Assembly: GCA_017744415.1 (NCBI GenBank)
Contig: JAGIBJ010000128.1
Location: forward strand, 23,800-87,799
Source of the DNA: Solirubrobacteraceae bacterium
GTDB lineage: Bacteria; Actinomycetota; Thermoleophilia; Solirubrobacterales; Solirubrobacteraceae
Direction of reading: 5' to 3'
DNA: 64,000 bases
The notes beneath the pieces were generated by a model. It made no database searches, was not told where the DNA came from, and saw only the letters and a program-made list of their open reading frames with translations. Within the stretch, counting starts at the first letter, position 1; every line of letters begins with the position of its first letter. This document shows positions 62,385-64,000 of this stretch, piece after piece. The translations under genes were made by a program, and so were the position numbers.

Positions 62385-63383
62385 TCAGCTGACGCCGGCG
62401 TCGTCCTCGGTCTCGAACGTGATCTCGATGCCGAGCTCGCCGAGGGCGCCGAGGAAGGCGTCCTCGACGGCCTGCGCGTCGTCCATCGAGGCGATCGCCG
62501 ATTGGAGCGCGCCGTGGAGCACGGTGAGCACGCCGGCGTCGGTGGAGAGGCTCATCGGCTCGCCGCCGACGACCAGCGTGTCGGCGGTGATCTCGAACGG
62601 GTTGGGCCCTGCCGCGGCGCGTTTGATGTGCTCAGCGAGCGGCCCGACGTTGTTGCCGTCGCGGATGGCGTCGCCGAGCGCGAGGCGAGCCTCCATCGTA
62701 GGAGAGCTCTGCACGAACGGGAACCGCAGCCGGCCGGCGGCGAACTGCAGCACGGCCCACGCGGTGCGGCCGTTGCCGTCGGTGAACGGGTGGATGCGGA
62801 TCAGCCGCACGTAGAGTCGGGCGAGCGCGGCGGCGCTGAGGTCGGGATCGCCGATGGCGTCGGGCGCCTCCCGCTCGAATGCCGCGCACGCGTCGCGCAC
62901 GCTGCGGGCCACCTGGCTCGCGCGGGCGCCGCGACGCGTCACCACCTTCGGCTCGGGCGTGCCGGCGCCGCGTACCCAGATCGGGAAGTCGACGCCGTCA
63001 TCGAGCAGGTGCGAGCCGCGCGGCGGCGGCTGACGCAGACCCAGCGTGGCCGCACCGAACACCGGCCCGAAGATCTCCTGGTGCAGCCCCACGACCACCT
63101 CGGCCGTGAGCGGCATGCCGACCCAGCCGGCGTTGCGCGCCTGCAGGCACGCGATGCCCGTCGTCGTGAGCAGCGCCTCCTGCGTTTCGGTGACGCTGAG
63201 CGGCGGCGCGACCGCATAGTGGGAGTCGGTGTCGGCCTGCGCCGAAGCCGGCAGCATCGCGGCGTACGAGGCCAGCGCCTGCTGGGCCGCCTCCATCATC
63301 CACGCCGCGAACCCCTCGTCGATCCAGGCGACGCCCTCGAGCTCGATCTCCGCCTCGAACGCGGGCACGTCACCGTGGTCCAT
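62385..63383 (-). CDS. Fic-domain protein
   Basis: 332 residues. The Fic active-site motif is complete: HPFTDGNGR with His198 (IRIHPFTDGNGRTAWAVLQF), so it should be able to transfer AMP or another nucleotide to a target protein. An N-terminal helical region (LTAEVVVGLHQEIFGPVFG, FPIWVRGAGTPEPKVVTRRG) precedes the core. I see no clear [S/T]xxxE[G/N] inhibitory motif near the N-terminus and no antitoxin gene beside it, so how it is kept inactive is unknown. Confidence 0.88.
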   Translation of the reverse strand: MDHGDVPAFEAEIELEGVAWIDEGFAAWMMEAAQQALASYAAMLPASAQADTDSHYAVAPPLSVTETQEALLTTTGIACLQARNAGWVGMPLTAEVVVGLHQEIFGPVFGAATLGLRQPPPRGSHLLDDGVDFPIWVRGAGTPEPKVVTRRGARASQVARSVRDACAAFEREAPDAIGDPDLSAAALARLYVRLIRIHPFTDGNGRTAWAVLQFAAGRLRFPFVQSSPTMEARLALGDAIRDGNNVGPLAEHIKRAAAGPNPFEITADTLVVGGEPMSLSTDAGVLTVLHGALQSAIASMDDAQAVEDAFLGALGELGIEITFETEDDAGVS

Positions 63384-63467
63384 GGCCCGAGGCTACTGCG
63401 GCCGCGTGCCACTGATCGCAGGCAGCGGCTCGAACCCGCGATCGGTCGCCCGTCTCCCGGCCCGCCC

Positions 63468-63514
63468 AAGCTCCAACATCCCCCGGCTCGGAGGGCTGAG
63501 GGATGTTGGAGCTT
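63468..63514. repeat. Hairpin repeat copy 1
   Basis: AAGCTCCAACATCC and GGATGTTGGAGCTT are inverted arms around a GC-rich loop. A second copy follows after 16 bp. See the copy at 63531-63577. Confidence 0.75.
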
Positions 63515-63530
63515 CCCGCAAGCGTGTTGA

Positions 63531-63577
63531 AAGCTCCAACATTCCTCGGCCCTGAGGACTAGGGGATGTTGGAGCTT
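63531..63577. repeat. Hairpin repeat copy 2
   Basis: AAGCTCCAACATTCC and GGGATGTTGGAGCTT are inverted arms. The single change from copy 1 (C to T) keeps a G-U pair, which suggests the RNA hairpin is maintained. The two 47-bp copies lie in tandem between the Fic gene and tRNA-Tyr. Confidence 0.75.
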
Positions 63578-63604
63578 CGCGGCCGGAGGCCGGTGGCAGA
63601 ACGA

Positions 63605-63633
63605 CGAAGGCCGGCGCAGTGCGCCGGCCTTCG
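63605..63633 (-). terminator. Hairpin downstream of tRNA-Tyr
   Basis: CGAAGGCCGGCGCA pairs with TGCGCCGGCCTTCG, separated by one base. It begins six bases from the tRNA 3' end, which suggests a terminator. Confidence 0.7.
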
Positions 63634-63638
63634 AGCAG

Positions 63639-63720
63639 TGGAGGGAGCAGGATTCGAACCTGCGTAGGCAGAGCCAACGGGTTTACAGCCCGTCTCCTTT
63701 AACCACTCGGACATCCCTCC
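63639..63720 (-). tRNA. tRNA-Tyr (GTA anticodon)
   Basis: 82 nt, minus strand. Acceptor stem GGAGGGA/TCCCTCC, D arm TCCGAGTGGTTAAAGGA, anticodon stem CGGG/CCCG with loop CTGTAAA (anticodon GTA), a long variable arm (GGCTCTGCCTACG) and the T arm CAGG TTCGAAT CCTG. CCA is not encoded. The class II variable arm fits bacterial tRNA-Tyr. Confidence 0.95.
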
Positions 63721-63736
63721 GTGCGGTGCGGAGATA

Positions 63737-64000
63737 TTAGCGGCCTCGGCGTGGCGGTGACGCGTGGCGGCGCGACGCCTGGACGACCAGCCCTGCGGCC
63801 AGCGCCGGGACGCCGATCAGCGCCACCAGGGCGGCGCCGACCGGCTCGAAGCCAAGAATGAGCGCGATGCCGAGGGGCGTGAAGGTCGTCGCGGCGACTC
63901 CAGTCACGGCCTTGGTGCGCCAGTCGCGCTCGATCTGCTGCTGGGGCGAGCCCAAGGCGAAGCCGAACTTCAGCGCCACGGCGGGCACCCCGGCCTGGAC
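63737..64000 (-). CDS. Small membrane protein, 5' end beyond window
   Basis: A frame ending at a TAA (63737-63739) runs off the right edge; 88 codons are visible. It contains two hydrophobic helices (VTGVAATTFTPLGIALILGF and VGAALVALIGVPALAAGLVV) and a basic C-tail (RRHASPPRRGR). A GTG at 63986-63988 could be the start but the frame stays open upstream, so it may be longer. Family not recognised. Confidence 0.5.
   Translation of the reverse strand, partial: VQAGVPAVALKFGFALGSPQQQIERDWRTKAVTGVAATTFTPLGIALILGFEPVGAALVALIGVPALAAGLVVQASRRHASPPRRGR

Noticed and set aside
63393..63677. Minus-strand frame across the hairpin repeats and tRNA-Tyr
   Set aside because: It starts inside the tRNA and runs through the repeats, a known source of false gene calls.

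Overview
This is a chromosomal stretch of a very GC-rich actinobacterium, with GTG starts, C/G-rich third codon positions and many 4-nt gene overlaps. A SecE with a long disordered N-terminal extension, a ligase-first LigD, PKD/CARDB secreted proteins with Lys-rich tails and a high density of PspC/PAS signalling proteins suggest the class Thermoleophilia (Solirubrobacterales-like). That placement is an inference from gene content; no 16S gene is present. No transposase, integrase, prophage or CRISPR array was seen, so the window looks like stable chromosome.

Layout. 1-2.4 kb: the start of secE with rpmG (L33), a divergent MFS transporter, and a 667-bp repeat-rich non-coding segment. 2.4-7.6 kb: a flavin monooxygenase-like protein, a His-rich CDF metal exporter and a CopA copper ATPase. 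7.6-13.3 kb: metX-metY (O-acetylhomoserine route to homocysteine), a beta-lactamase-fold hydrolase and a quinone oxidoreductase. 13.5-18.8 kb: a CARDB secreted protein, a PAS protein and an NHEJ operon (LIG-POL LigD plus two different Ku proteins). 18.9-26.1 kb: a PKD secreted protein coupled to a lipoprotein, DUF1653, MBL-like and MTAP-family proteins, and a GT-C membrane protein. 26-29.8 kb: a tightly overlapping five-gene operon of GT2, DUF2064/TIGR04282 transferase, methyltransferase, a five-TM molybdopterin oxidoreductase with an internal twin-arginine motif, and a four-TM protein.

29.9-44 kb is signalling-rich. It holds an epimerase, an HD-GYP protein, a DHp-only histidine-kinase fragment with a NarL regulator and a large four-PAS hybrid kinase, then a secreted beta-propeller-like protein, tRNA-Thr, CsbD, and a Lia-like trio (PspC membrane protein, PspC-fused kinase, NarL regulator). 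44-49.4 kb: a VOC protein divergent from a SnoaL-tailed ECF sigma factor, then an NCS1 transporter, hydantoin/allantoin-type racemase and LacI regulator preceded by strong TTGC/GCAA palindromes. 49.4-52 kb: an aldo/keto reductase, a methyltransferase and an NmrA-like protein. 52.3-58.2 kb: the pyruvate dehydrogenase operon aceE-aceF-lpd, with a lipoyl domain also on E3. 58.4-64 kb: a PfkB kinase, a PHP phosphatase, a secreted protein, two small proteins, a Fic protein, two tandem hairpin repeats, tRNA-Tyr and a partial small membrane protein.

Most of the window is core metabolism, repair and regulation. The least explained parts are the Sec/Tat molybdoenzyme operon, the orphan DHp protein, and several palindromic or hairpin elements between genes.
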